Shown here: positions 49,841 to 60,904 of the stretch, piece by piece
Layout of the letters: the number at the start of each line of letters is the position of its first letter
Position numbering within the stretch: the stretch's first letter is position 1
From: Odiellus spinosus
Taxonomy: Eukaryota; Arthropoda; Arachnida; Opiliones; Phalangiidae
Direction of reading: 5' to 3'
DNA length: 64,000 nt
NCBI GenBank assembly: GCA_963920705.1
Contig: OY987230.1
Span: 15,153,320 to 15,217,319 of the forward strand
Position numbers and translations under genes: made by a program
The notes under the pieces: generated by a model
Told to the model about the DNA's origin: nothing
The model's database searches: none
The model's input: only the letters and a program-made list of their open reading frames with translations

Positions 49841-50892
49841 GAGGGCTACCAGTTTTAGGGAAAGGAAAAAAAAAATATAAAAAAAAAGAGGCGTGGGAAG
49901 TTTGGGTTGGTGGTGGGTTATAGTTTTAATAGTTAGGACGAAAAAAAAAAAAAACTGAAATGAAATGAAAGAGACGAGAGTTCCAAGTCCGTGTCTCTGC
50001 ATTCATTAAAATATTCCTCCCGCCCCGATGAATCCCCTCAACCCTGACTTTTAGGAGTTAACCCGACGAGGCAAAATAATTAGAATGTAACGCAACCATT
50101 AGACTACGTCACGTATGGCCTAAATTTAAAGGGAGATTGAAAAGAAAATCAATTAGCTTATGAGTAATATCGATTAGTTATGCCCTAGAACGGACATGTC
50201 CTCGAAAAACTCGATTTTAATGTTATTTCAATGTCAAAACTGAACAATCTGATTGACTCAAGCCCCATTTTTTTTTCTCTTTAAAGTGGGTGTGTCATCA
50301 TTCTATTCGAATGCCTATATGGATTATATTTTTTAAACTTTTGGATTGACGCACAAATTTAACTACAAATTAGTTAAATAAATGGATTGAAAAGGGATTA
50401 GGTCCCAATTAAGCTCTCCGAAAACGTTTATAAACTATTTTTATTAACCATGAAGCAGCTGTCTTAAGAATATTTTATTGTAATTTATAATTTCGAGTAA
50501 AGGAGCCTTCTATTGCGTGGTTAATTAAAAACTGCATGGGTGATATGTTCTTTTATTTTTAAATAGATTAGTCATAATTATAATTATTAGCATAATTTTT
50601 ATTCATTTTTTTTATTCCGATTAAAGTCTAGACGTTTGTTATTAGTTGTAACGCGCTTTTGTACGCGTTCCAAAGAGAAATATTAGTATTTCAAGCACGA
50701 TTAATTGCCAGCTATTAATTTGAGATTGAAATAACGGGGCGTGCCTCTTTCGAACTCCATACCTGTTTTACCAATATTACACTATTTGGAAGTTTTATTT
50801 CGCTTTGATATAACGAACGTATGTTTCCATTTTAATAGGAATTAGGTTGGTAATTCACGCTTGGATTATTTCTTTCAATAATCCCTTGAAAT

Positions 50893-51050
50893 CGTGGATG
50901 TTTTAAATTCCCACAGAACAGCCTGTTGTGGCATGGTTTAAATTCCCATATATTCTCGTATTTTAGCATGGTTTAAATTCCCATTTAAAACCGCTTATTT
51001 TAGCATGGTTTAAATTCCCAGAGAACCACGTATTCTAGCATGGTTTAAAT
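50893..51050. repeat. Tandem repeat, about 36-bp unit (GCATGGTTTAAATTCCCA)
   Basis: GCATGGTTTAAATT starts at 50931, 50966, 51003 and 51038, with a degraded earlier unit near 50893. The spacer between cores varies while a terminal TATT(C/T)TAGC is kept. Confidence 0.75.
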
Positions 51051-51401
51051 TAAAAATTTTATTTTAGAAAGGTTAAAAAAAAAGTAATTTTTAGGAGCGT
51101 TAAGATATGCGTAAAAAGATCATGAAAACTCGCCAAACGTTTATCGTTAATTTGCATTTAATTCCGCTAAGCCTAACTCCATTTTAATACTAATAAAAAT
51201 GCCATAAAAACTATAGACAACCAAGCAGCGTTTAAAAAGCTCCCTTTGAGGTTATTTGGTTGGCTCTTGAAGTATTTTAAGTCACATTTTGATTAGTCGC
51301 CGATTTTCTACCTGTTTTATCCGTAGCTTAACATGCTAAAATCGCAACGTTGTTAGTTAACTGAATAATTTAACGATCGAGAACCGGTTGATAAGTATTA
51401 A

Positions 51402-51719
51402 CAAGAATCCATTCAGGTTCCATAAGAATATGGGAGCATAGGCTTTAGCCTCTGGTACCATCCTCCCAAACTTTGTAACTAAAGTTAGTCTGCAATTTTC
51501 CCAACATTTGTACGCTTAGATCTTTTTTCGGTCGGCTCCATTTTTATTGCCCAAAATATTATGTCAAGGTCGTTAGTGGCGCGGGTTAATAATATAATGT
51601 CAGGAGCGATTTACTCGAAAAATCGATTCGAAGCGGACGAACTTTTGCTACAAAGTTTGGGAGGATGGTTATTGAATCGCGGCCCTCTCATATTCTTATG
51701 GAACCTGAATGGATTCTTG
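51402..51719. mobile_element. 318-bp foldback MITE, G family, second copy
   Basis: The ends are CAAGAATCCATTCAGGTTCC and the mirror GGAACCTGAATGGATTCTTG. It is flanked by GTATTAA (51395-51401) and GTTTTAA (51720-51726), a 7-bp duplication with one change. It has the same length as the copy at 22209-22526 and the opposite orientation. Confidence 0.8.
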
Positions 51720-52559
51720 GTTTTAATAATGATTTTACGATTAATTTAACGATGAAAAAATATCGTATTATCCCTTTAATAAGATCATTCTAAATCCATA
51801 TAACATATAAATCTGGGTGGTCTTATATAAATCCAAAATCAAGCTTCGTTCCTCGAATTTATAAATCCAAAAATAAGTCTTCCCAATTTAAAACACGAAC
51901 TGTGTTCCCCTCAAAAATTTATAGTCGAAATTCGCTGGAGGTTTTTTTTTCACGCATCCGCAGACGATTTTAACAAGACACCATCACCGCACTATTTAGT
52001 CGCGGTACAGCCTGCGCCATAAATCGTCCCCAAATTAGAATCCCTCCTCCTCTTGCTCCTACTCTTCTTCCTGCTCCCTCAGTTGTCTATAGTTCGAACC
52101 CACCCCGATGCCAAAAAGAGCGCGTTTAATCAATTGACAAACGGGTGACGTCAGGTGTTAACTCTCGTGTTTTATAGCGTCGGACACGCGAGAACCACGC
52201 ACGATCACACTATGGAGGAGAAATAGGGAAGGACAGTACACCCATTTCCTTGATAACATGAACCCCAAGGTGTAGAGGCATAGACAAATATTTGAAGAGA
52301 GGGTTGTTGTAGATCTACCGCACCAAAGATCACGATATTTCGATCTATATGCTATATGATTTAACTTCTTTACGGGTATAGTTTAAGGAATTATTCTAAT
52401 ATCTGGTCGGTTCAGAATACTCGGTATATATTAGTTTATTACTTGGTTTTGGGAAATATTTTTCTTAGGGCAAATTTTATACGTGGTTTTAATTTGGTTG
52501 TATTTAAATATAAATCCAAGGCTTGATTTAAATTTCCATGAATTCCCTTATTTTTAAAA

Positions 52560-53070
52560 CACCCAATTTTTAAATAACGGCCCGATATTTAACCCATTTC
52601 TAAGTTCTCTCTCCTTTTAGACCCAATTTGTAAATAGTCTTCCGTTTTAGGCTATGCTGTCATTTTTAGCCCAATTAGTTCTCTGCCATTTTAGATAGCC
52701 CAAATTGCAAATTCTTTGCTATTTTTATAGCTAGTACTCAAATTCTCTACCATTTTTAGCTAGCCTTATTTGCAAATTCTCTGTCCTTTTAGCTAGACCA
52801 ATTTGCAAATTCTCTGCCATTTTTTAGATAACCCAATTTGTAAATTCTCTGCCATTTTAGCCGCCCAATTTGTAAATTCTCTGCCATTTTAGTTAGCTCA
52901 ATTTGCAAATTATCTGCCATTTTTAGATAACCCAATTTGTAAATTCTCTGCCATTTTAGTTAGCTCAATTTGCAAATTATCTGCCATTTTAGCTAGCCCA
53001 ATTTGAAAATTCTCTGCCGTTTTAGCTAGCAAAATTTGAAAATTCTTTGCCATTTTAGCCCATTTCTGAT
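52560..53070. repeat. Degenerate tandem repeat, about 33-bp unit, roughly 14 copies
   Basis: The unit core is CAATTTG(C/T)AAATTCTCTGCC followed by ATTTTAGCTAGC, with spacing of 31-35 bp. Because 33 is divisible by 3, one minus-strand frame stays open for 60 codons with an 11-residue rhythm (KMAENLQIGLA). I see no start, stop or splice context that makes it a gene. Confidence 0.8.
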
Positions 53071-53649
53071 ATTCCTTAATTTGTCCTGACAATATTCAAA
53101 CTATTCGGATATCATTTAAGAGCGATAGTGGTGCCTCACAGTTTGTCCTTTTTATACGATTCATAGTGATTTTTCTAGAATCCGCATCTAACAATGATTC
53201 CCGAATACTTCTATATATCGCCTCCCTCTCTTCATTGGTTCATCGCGTGGTGCGCGAGGGCAAGAGCATAAAGATACTCGTATCAAGTGACCGTCCAGTT
53301 TGAGAGTGACATTTTGAAAGCAGTGGGTGTAAAAAAAAACTATAGATAGGGACGATGTGATATCATATATAATGTCTCCCTTCGGTATATATACAGCGAG
53401 GGGTCACGTGGACAGCATGGGGTTCACGGAAGGGGCATTGGTGATTGAGAAGGAAGGATATTAGGATACCAGCGCGGGTATCGAGACTACACTGAGAGAA
53501 AAATGGTCTGTAGAAATTACAGGAAAGTTATGGACGCATGTGTAGCCAGGATATATGTGTAGATTTTACATGACTTTCACAAAAATAGCCTACAGAGAAT
53601 AACCTATAAGTTCTACATGAAGTATAAATAAAAAATACAGTAAAAAAAT

Positions 53650-54640
53650 CGGTATATTTTGCTGTCGATGTTGTATATTCTATGTTCAAGTCTGTAAAAA
53701 CAACATTTGGGAGTCTGTATATTTTACATTAATATATATATTTGCTACTGAAAAGTCTGTAAAAACACAGTTCGGAGTCCTGTATATTTTACTGATCATT
53801 TTCTATTTGATATAGAAAAGTCTGTAAAAAATACAGTTGGGAATCCAGTATAATTTACATGAAATTTTATATATTTTACTGAGTAGTCTGTAAAAAACTC
53901 AGTTCGGAGTCCTGTACATTTTACTGATTATTTTCTATATTATATTTAAAAGCCTGTAAAAGATAAAGTTTGGAATCCAGTATAATTTACATGAAATTTT
54001 ATATATTCTACTGAGTAGTCTGTAAAAAACACAGTTCGGAGTCCTTTACATTTTACTGATTATTTTCTATATTATATAGAAAAGCCTGTAAAAACACAGT
54101 TGGATATCCAGTATAATTTACTAAAATTTTATATATTCTACTGAGTAGTCTGTAAAAAACACAGTTCGGAGTCCTGTATATTTTACTGATTATTATCTAT
54201 ATTATATTGAGAGCTCCGTAAAAAATACAGTTGCTAGGCCTGTATATTTTACATTAAACATAGGTTCTACTGAAATGTTGGTAAAAAATACAAGCGGGAA
54301 TCCTGTATATTTTTCATTAGATATATATATTCTACTGAGAAATCGGCAAAAATTACAGTTGCGAGGCCAATATATTTTACCTTTTTTATATATTATTTTG
54401 AAAAGTCTGCAAAAAGTACAGTGGGGAGTTTTGTATTGTTTACAATAAATGTTATATATTATATATAAAAGTCGGTAAAAAATACAGTTTGGACGCGTGT
54501 ATTTTTTTCAGATAATTTTACATATTCTATAAAACAATCTGTAAAAATTCAATTAGGAGTCTGGAAAATTTGCATTAAGTTTTATATTCTACTGAAACGC
54601 CTGTCAAAAATAAATCGCACATCAGTAAAAATTCGATTTA
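53650..54640. repeat. Sub-terminal repeats, about 65-bp unit, about 14 copies, partly dimeric
   Basis: Each unit has a TCTGTAAAAAATACAG-like half and a CTGTATATTTTACT-like half, so it is nearly palindromic. Starts fall about every 65 bp (53692, 53757, 53822, 53889 and so on). Between 53881 and 54270 units alternate in a dimer of 130-132 bp (GAGTAGTCTGTAAAAAAC at 53881, 54013 and 54143). Such repeats next to an element end are typical transposase or accessory-protein binding sites in CACTA elements. Confidence 0.75.
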
Positions 54641-54642
54641 TT
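54637..54642 (-). promoter_or_regulatory. Poly(A) signal of the SAM-protein gene
   Basis: AATAAA on the minus strand, 56-61 bases after the TAA stop at 54698-54700. It is the first canonical signal after the stop. Confidence 0.5.
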
Positions 54643-54697
54643 TAAAAACAAAATTGACATTCTTAAAACCTTCGAAAAATTAGGAAAATATTTTAAT

Positions 54698-57489
54698 TTA
54701 GGTCAGTTTAAACTGCGTCCATTCCAGCGCCGATATTTTATTAAATAGGCCTATGACTTTGGTGTTAACAAGGTCCTTTGGATCTTGCGGGTTAATAATC
54801 GCCACAAATCTGTAAAAAAAAAACATAAAATATAGTTTCTAAGTGAGAATGAAGTCTAACAAGTTATTTTTTATCTATCTCTTATCTAAAAGGTCTAAAC
54901 TAAAAGAAATTACCACTAAATATTACTTTATAAATATTTTTTATCATACATGGGTAGGATTAGCTGAAACCTATTGAAATTTTTATGTGTGGGCGAACCA
55001 ATCAGCGAACGCGAGTATCACTTATGCCTAGTTAAAAAAAGCTTGCGTTTTAGATGATTGTTCGGCGCCCCATTTTGTAACCTATGCAGATAGCCAAAGG
55101 AAAATATATACCTCTGAAGAAATTCCAACGTTGCTGGGCAATCACTGGGATAATGCATGTTAATTATATAATATACTCCAAAGAACATCCCAATAGCTGT
55201 GGATATATCATCTCCAGGAATGTATTCATTTAAGACAGTGTTGTCAGCGACTAGCATAAAATGCGATGCAGTTAGCAAACTCTCCCCTAAAATAAGCAAA
55301 GAAAATAAATTATTTTTCACACTTAAAAAGAGAGTTGCACAAGTTTTTAAATTTTTTTGATTTGGATGAAATCTTTTTAATGTATCGGGGACACTAGAGA
55401 AACAAGAAAATGTGTAGTTTTGTAGTTTTCTCAGATATCAATGTTAATAATTTTATCATATCAACAATTTGATGAAACCATTGGAAAATATCTGCTTCAG
55501 AAACTAGTTTTCTTCATTTTTTTAATTAAACACGCGCTGATGCCTAAAAAGATCGATTCTTTATCCAGCGAGTCAGGCTGCCGTTTTTTCCGACAGAATC
55601 CTGACGTCATAGCATTGTTAAATTGAAGAATATAAAAGTATAAATCTAGCGAAATCACCGCGAGTTTTTAGAGTAAACTGTATATTATCTTGCTCCTTTA
55701 AGCGACCCCGACACTTTTAACGGAAAAAGGTCATACTCCAAAATAATCAGACACTAATACCTCTATCAATTTAGTATTTAAATAAGAAATTACCAATGAC
55801 AATCAAAGTGGAATACTTCTCCGTTTTCTTTAACATTTCCGAAGTGGCTGTACCTGGCTGAAGGAATAAGAAACAGTTAAAATTAAAAAAAAACGTCAAT
55901 TTATAGCTTAAAAACCAACAATAATTTGCTTACTTCAAATGTTGGAAATATTTTTTGAGGATCTTCCTTGAAATGATTCATTATCATTAGCAAAACAGAT
56001 CCAATTAATTTTGCATTTGTATGTTCTCCTTTTTTTAAATTTTCAATTATGTCAATGCAAATTTTTTTTTTGCTTTGTCCAAAAAAGTTCAAGAACAAGG
56101 GGCATTTTTCTTTAAAAAAATCCACAAAAAACTTAAGAACATTTTGTCCTAAAAGTTCTTGAAGGTGAGCTTTCATACCAGTTGACGTAAATAGAAATGG
56201 CCACCTAATTTTAATTTCTTTCATGTCAATACCCTTGTTAATATCCGACCTTTGAAGATGGTATGAGAGTTTCATTTTTTCTTCAACCTCTTCGAGGGGA
56301 GGGTTCATATTCAAATGAAGTTCCAGGAGTTCTTTTCTTATGTTTTCACACTTGTTCAAATCTTCTTCGCTGGTTTCAGGGTTGAATTTGTAATGTTCGG
56401 AGTTTTCTAGTTCCAGCCTTGGTTTTTTGGTCTTCCTTAAGTCTTTCACGCGAGGCATGGCATTTTCCGTTTGTCGAGAAAGGTGTTCTAACCGATTATA
56501 AAGTTGTTGGACAAAACAACTTATCCCAGAACCGATTGTTTTTCCCCTAACCTTGTCTACAATGGCATTAGGAAATCTCTTTGTAAAATGACTGGCAATT
56601 TTACGCATATCGCCCCTTGATGGTCTGATACATTTTTTCAACGAGTCATCAACTAATTGTCTAACAATTAAACTGCGGTCCTTCAAACTCAAATCAATAT
56701 TTTTCATTAGGTTTCGCTGGAGAGGTTTTGTGAAAATTTCAATTCTTAGGTTGTATTTATCGGCCCAGTTCTCGTTGGATATTTCCAGAATCTGAAAAGG
56801 ATAATTGAACATAAGCAGACAATCCACATGGATTTTGGCTCTGGACATCAAATATTCAAATATATACTCAAAATCATACGGAATTTTTTTAGCTACCGTT
56901 ATTATTAAATAAGCTAAATAAACTAGGTTACCTGGTTAGGAGCTGTTTCCTGGTCATTCTTTGAACCACTTGTTCCAGCTTGGTTACTGGTTGAAGGCTC
57001 ATATAATGAACTTCGATTTTCAGCTTTTCAAAGTTTAGAAATGGGTTCGATTAAAATACATTTTGCAAAAATTGTGACGTGAAACTTACTTAGTACAACA
57101 CTTGGTATAGCACTTGGTACTGCACTTGATACAATTTCAGTTTTATTTGATTTATCAAATGTCTTTGAATACTGAATTAGTTTGCGAATTTGCAACGGTT
57201 TTAAACCAGTATCTTTTAGGTCCAATTCCACAACATGTTGCACGTCGTATACGTTTTCCACACCAATTAGAATCAATAAGTTTACTACAACGTCAACAAC
57301 TGATGAATCAAGCGTGGGTAAGGCCTTGGTTATAATGTTTTTTAGAGTAGTTTTTAGAATATCTTCTAAAGGAGCGACTTCGTTTCCCAAAGAACCCGAA
57401 CAATTCTCTAACGGTTCTCTGTCTTCTAAAGGATTGACATCATTTCCCAAAGAACCCGAACTATTCCCTAAAGGTTCTCTATCCTCCAT
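54698..57489 (-). CDS. SAM-domain transposon companion protein, complete, 6 exons
   Basis: Exons in coding order are 57489-57090, 57023-56932, 56791-55934, 55857-55794, 55286-55112 and 54809-54698. The phases all join (1, 0, 0, 1, 2) and give 566 residues. Residues 1-44 hold two copies of a 20-residue repeat (PLEDREPLGNSSG and so on). A SAM-like helical domain follows at about 64-111 (LIGVENVYDVQHVVELDLKD, TGLKPLQIRKL). From about residue 165 comes a region with LIVRQLVDDSL and MRKIASHFTKRFPNAI, and near the end VYYIINMHYPSDCPATLEFL and VAIINPQDPKD. This order is typical of many uncharacterised, SAMD3-like animal proteins that I take to be transposon companions. It lies 757 bases downstream of the transposase gene on the same strand. 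The ATG directly follows a splice acceptor. Its role is unknown; DNA binding or complex assembly is inference. Confidence 0.8.
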
Positions 57490-58246
57490 CTGCAAATACA
57501 ATTTAAGATATTAGTGAAGTTTATACGAAACGTTTTCCTAAGTACTCAATGCTAACACTAGCATTTAACGGCCAGAATTCACAATTGAATCTTTACACAA
57601 ATTCTTCAGACGTGAAAAATCAGTGAAACAAAAATCGTAGACTATTCCTTTACGCCAATTTTTTTCAAAATAACACATTCGTGCCATTTTATAATTAGAG
57701 TTATAGAAAGTTATATAGATATCTCGGTTGGGGATGCACGTGCGTGCAATCGCTGGAGTAACAAATAATTCTAAAAATATAAGGATATGAAATCCCCAAA
57801 TAAACCCTTTTAGGGCACGAGCAAGCGAACGATAATTCTGGTCATCGGAAAGAGCAATAAAATGAAGGGACGGTGAGCCCGTTTTAACTTTATTTTATTG
57901 CTTTTTGCTAAAATGTTTTCTATAACCCATTTGATACCAGAACCGCAGCATTTTCTTGGAGATGATACTTGGGAGCGAACCAGATAAATTCTTAAAAAAT
58001 AGAGTTTTTAGGTGAAAATTATAGTAGTTAAGGAAATCTTTTACAAAATATATTGAGAAAAGCTGATAGTTATCATTTTATTGACACTAAAGCAGTTACC
58101 CCACATACCGTTCTCAGAACGGCATATATGTAAAGCCGATTGGTTTTATAACTGCACATAATTCACATTTTGTTACTATATTACAGAGAATTAAATATTT
58201 AAATATTTTAAATTTTAATAAACCAAACCTAACTTATTAATATTTT
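57490..58246 (-). other. Spacer between the two transposon genes
   Basis: It carries the acceptor TTTGCAG immediately before the SAM-gene ATG and an AATAAA on the minus strand at 58077-58082 that could end the transposase transcript. A GC-rich hairpin-like CACGTGCGTGC lies near 57737. No exon is identified. Confidence 0.5.
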
Positions 58247-60904
58247 TTAACAGTGCTGAACATTGTGCTTAAGTGTTATTATTTTCTTTCCACTCATTTC
58301 ATAACATGGTAAAGGGTAATAATCAGATAAATTATTGATATTTATTAGCAAAGCACGATTGGTCTCACTTAGCTCATAAACGTGTAAATTTAGACAATGG
58401 TTTGACTCGAATAATGTGACGAAACATAACACTTCTTCAATTCCAGATTTGTATATAACCATTGTATTTATGCATCCAAATAACAAGTGGTCTTCGGAAG
58501 ACTCCGTAACCACAAAGTGACCTTTTTCATAATTCGTTCCCTTGTAATCCACTTTTTTTAAATAAAAAGCGTTTTCACTTCGAAGGTTACATCTTAACAA
58601 TTCTTGCTGCAGCTCAATCGAAATTGGACCTTCATTTAAACTGGAGCTTAAGTAATTAACAGAGGGTGGAAATGGTGTTCCAGCCATATAATAAGCTTGC
58701 TGCATTTGGTGTTTTTCTGACAGGGTTTTTGTGATATTCACAAAATTTTTTGTGTTTTGCGCAATTTTTTTATATACGGAATGTTTACTCTCAAAGCGAA
58801 GTGTCCAAATACGTATCAGGGGCCCATAGTGTAGAATAAGCTCAGGGTAGTGTTCTAAAAAGTAATGGTGTTTTGCTTTTAATTTGTAATTTGGGAAAAT
58901 GTTCAAGAGGTCGTTTTTATATTGCCAGAGCAAAACTACCAATAGCCCGATGTCGATTTTTGAAATTTTTGGAGCCATTACTATTTCTACTATCTTTTTC
59001 AGTTGCAGGTAAAGATTCCAAACTGGATCTAAATAGTCTCTTATCTTATCTTTTATGATTATAGATAGAAGCCTCAAAAGGCACCAGATCTGAGAAGCAT
59101 CTCCGGTTAGCTTTGGACAATTTGGTCTAGCAGCACAGGGCTTATTAGCGGCATCTTTCCCTACATATTTAAATTTCGATAGTTTCCAATTAAAATAGTT
59201 CCATGAAAACCATTTGTTTTTATAAATAAAGTGTTTTAAGAACTGATACAAATCGTAACCCACAACACCCTCAAATAAGTCATGAGCTACACAAGGGCCT
59301 AATCCAGGATTGCACACGTGGAAATATTTTAGATCATTTAAGATTGATTGTCTCGTTATCCCGTTCACTGATTTCAACTCGGGTCTTTCAACTAAATCGT
59401 CAATACATTCTCTATAATTATCAGGGGTTCTACCTGGGAATGGTCCGTTTTCATGAAGCTTGTCCGATGTAACAAGACAGAAGCGACATATATGTCCGTG
59501 AGTAAAGTGTTTCTGAAATCCTCCGATTTCGTGATTTCCAAGATTATCCCCAATAAGGCTGGTTAAAAAAACTTTGTACCTTTTACCCCCAATATCCAAG
59601 CCTTCAGTTTCCAGAACTTTAAGATCACTGACTAGCTTTTTAAGGCAATTATTGACATCTTTAAAATAAGAATCTCTACACAATAAGATAAGCTGTATGT
59701 GGTTAATTGTTGATCTGTACTCCACGGGTATATTAATCAAAGTGTAATACACTCCCACAATCTTGTGTATACACCTTGCAGACCCCAATGGATTGACTGT
59801 CTCGAAAGCGTCTTGAAAAATTAAGAGATGAATAAATTGTTTGCTATCTTCAATGTACATGTAGTCACGACAAAACACCTCTCCATCGCTGATGTCTTCT
59901 AGAATTTGATTTTTGCCAGGCACAAAAGTTGGTTTAGGGAAATTGAGGATTTTGGCCACTTCCTTGTTGGATATTAATGTTGTCAAAGAATCCTTTATGG
60001 GTACGTAATGATAAAACGTCTTTATCCCATTTTCATACCCAATAAAAATTTGGACAGGGCTGACATAATTCAAAGTCTTCTTGATGAAATTATGTCGAAG
60101 ATGAGTAGTTTTTAATTTTTCAATTGCCATTTCCATAATATCTGTTTGAGAAAATACATCCATGACTCTGGTAATCGCGTCTTCACTCACTCCGCCTGCG
60201 ATTAGATTCGTATGTATTCTATTCGCAATTAGAGATTTTTCAACATACATCAAACTGGACATCTCTTCGGCAATAAATTGTATTGTACTACTGGGTAAGA
60301 ATTTTTCTGCTTGAAGTTTCAGGAAAAACATGCCTAAATTATCCTCAAAGTTATTCGATTCAATTTGACTGTCCTCTGGCTGATACTCTTCAAATATGTG
60401 GCCTACAGATTCATCGATTTCATCATTTCTAATGACAAAATGATTGGCCATATCTTGTTTTTTACATCTGGGCTCTGAATGTATCTTAAGGCTTGATTTG
60501 TGTTTGCGACTTAAATGGCAACTTAAGGATGCTGATGTAGTGTATTGAGTTGCTTTACATTCTTTAATTGGGCAAGAAACGGTGAAGCCTTCCTTTATGT
60601 GGACTTTTAAGTGACAGTAGAAGGTTTTTAAAACACTACACTCATAGTTACACTGCGGTATTACACATCGCAAAACCTCCCTTTCATTTATATCTGAACT
60701 TATGATATTTTTTGTTCCTATATTTAATTCAGATTTGTGTTTTCTATGAGCGTGGCTCTTAAAAGAGCCAAAGCATTTAAAATACTTTCCACAACAAGTA
60801 AATTTTACATGAGGGACGTTCTTATGCACACAACAATGTGTGAAATAGTTTCTGAACACGTTTGTAGAGAATGAACAATCACTTTTCGAACACTTTAAAT
60901 TCAT
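58247..60904 (-). CDS. Zinc-finger DDE-type transposase, intact, 885 residues
   Basis: A single open exon. Four C2H2-like fingers lie in residues 5-135 (for example CSKSDC...HCCVH, CCGKYFKC...HAHRKH, CVIPQC...HLKVH, CPIKEC...HLSRKH). The catalytic region has blocks shared by a large group of animal transposase-derived proteins: FQDAFETVNPLGSARCIHK (363-381), LIGDNLGNHEIGGFQKHF (450-467) with CRFC, CVAHDLFEGVVGYDLYQFL (538-556), ASQIWCLLRLL (603-613) and IRIWTLRFESKHSVYKK (697-713). I propose Asp in FQDAF, Asp in GDNLG and Glu in RFESKH as the DDE triad; this is inference. There is no internal stop, so it may be recently active. Start: the first ATG, preceded by the splice acceptor TTTTCAG three bases upstream. 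The superfamily (CACTA/CMC) is suggested by the CACTG end, not proven. Confidence 0.85.
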   Translation of the reverse strand: MNLKCSKSDCSFSTNVFRNYFTHCCVHKNVPHVKFTCCGKYFKCFGSFKSHAHRKHKSELNIGTKNIISSDINEREVLRCVIPQCNYECSVLKTFYCHLKVHIKEGFTVSCPIKECKATQYTTSASLSCHLSRKHKSSLKIHSEPRCKKQDMANHFVIRNDEIDESVGHIFEEYQPEDSQIESNNFEDNLGMFFLKLQAEKFLPSSTIQFIAEEMSSLMYVEKSLIANRIHTNLIAGGVSEDAITRVMDVFSQTDIMEMAIEKLKTTHLRHNFIKKTLNYVSPVQIFIGYENGIKTFYHYVPIKDSLTTLISNKEVAKILNFPKPTFVPGKNQILEDISDGEVFCRDYMYIEDSKQFIHLLIFQDAFETVNPLGSARCIHKIVGVYYTLINIPVEYRSTINHIQLILLCRDSYFKDVNNCLKKLVSDLKVLETEGLDIGGKRYKVFLTSLIGDNLGNHEIGGFQKHFTHGHICRFCLVTSDKLHENGPFPGRTPDNYRECIDDLVERPELKSVNGITRQSILNDLKYFHVCNPGLGPCVAHDLFEGVVGYDLYQFLKHFIYKNKWFSWNYFNWKLSKFKYVGKDAANKPCAARPNCPKLTGDASQIWCLLRLLSIIIKDKIRDYLDPVWNLYLQLKKIVEIVMAPKISKIDIGLLVVLLWQYKNDLLNIFPNYKLKAKHHYFLEHYPELILHYGPLIRIWTLRFESKHSVYKKIAQNTKNFVNITKTLSEKHQMQQAYYMAGTPFPPSVNYLSSSLNEGPISIELQQELLRCNLRSENAFYLKKVDYKGTNYEKGHFVVTESSEDHLLFGCINTMVIYKSGIEEVLCFVTLFESNHCLNLHVYELSETNRALLININNLSDYYPLPCYEMSGKKIITLKHNVQHC

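Larger units (their letters stand above)
47357..53489. other. Non-coding, repeat-rich; expected home of upstream Psc exons but none found
   Basis: I looked on the minus strand for the RING finger and for the VPGL-type motif that follows it in this family and found neither. Repeat arrays lie at 48.82-49.44, 50.89-51.05 and 52.56-53.07 kb, and a G-family MITE at 51.40-51.72 kb. A G+C-richer patch at 52.02-52.22 kb containing TGACGTCA could be regulatory. Confidence 0.5.
53490..60904 (-). mobile_element. Two-gene DNA transposon, CACTA/CMC-like, left end visible
   Basis: The element includes a transposase gene (58247-60904), a SAM-protein gene (54698-57489) and sub-terminal repeats (about 53650-54640). 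The left terminus is placed at CACTGAGAGAAAAATGG (53490-53506), because repeats of the GTAAAA...TACAG type begin right after it and CACT(A/G) is the start of CACTA-class elements. The matching right end (CAGTG) was not found between 60905 and the window edge. It may have been lost, or it may lie beyond a later TTAA-element insertion at 61118. Both genes are on the minus strand and both look intact. Confidence 0.65.

Noticed and set aside
52090..52105. tRNA B-box-like GTTCGAACCC
   Set aside because: No A-box or cloverleaf can be drawn upstream; a chance match. A similar GTTCGATCC near 32128 was rejected for the same reason.
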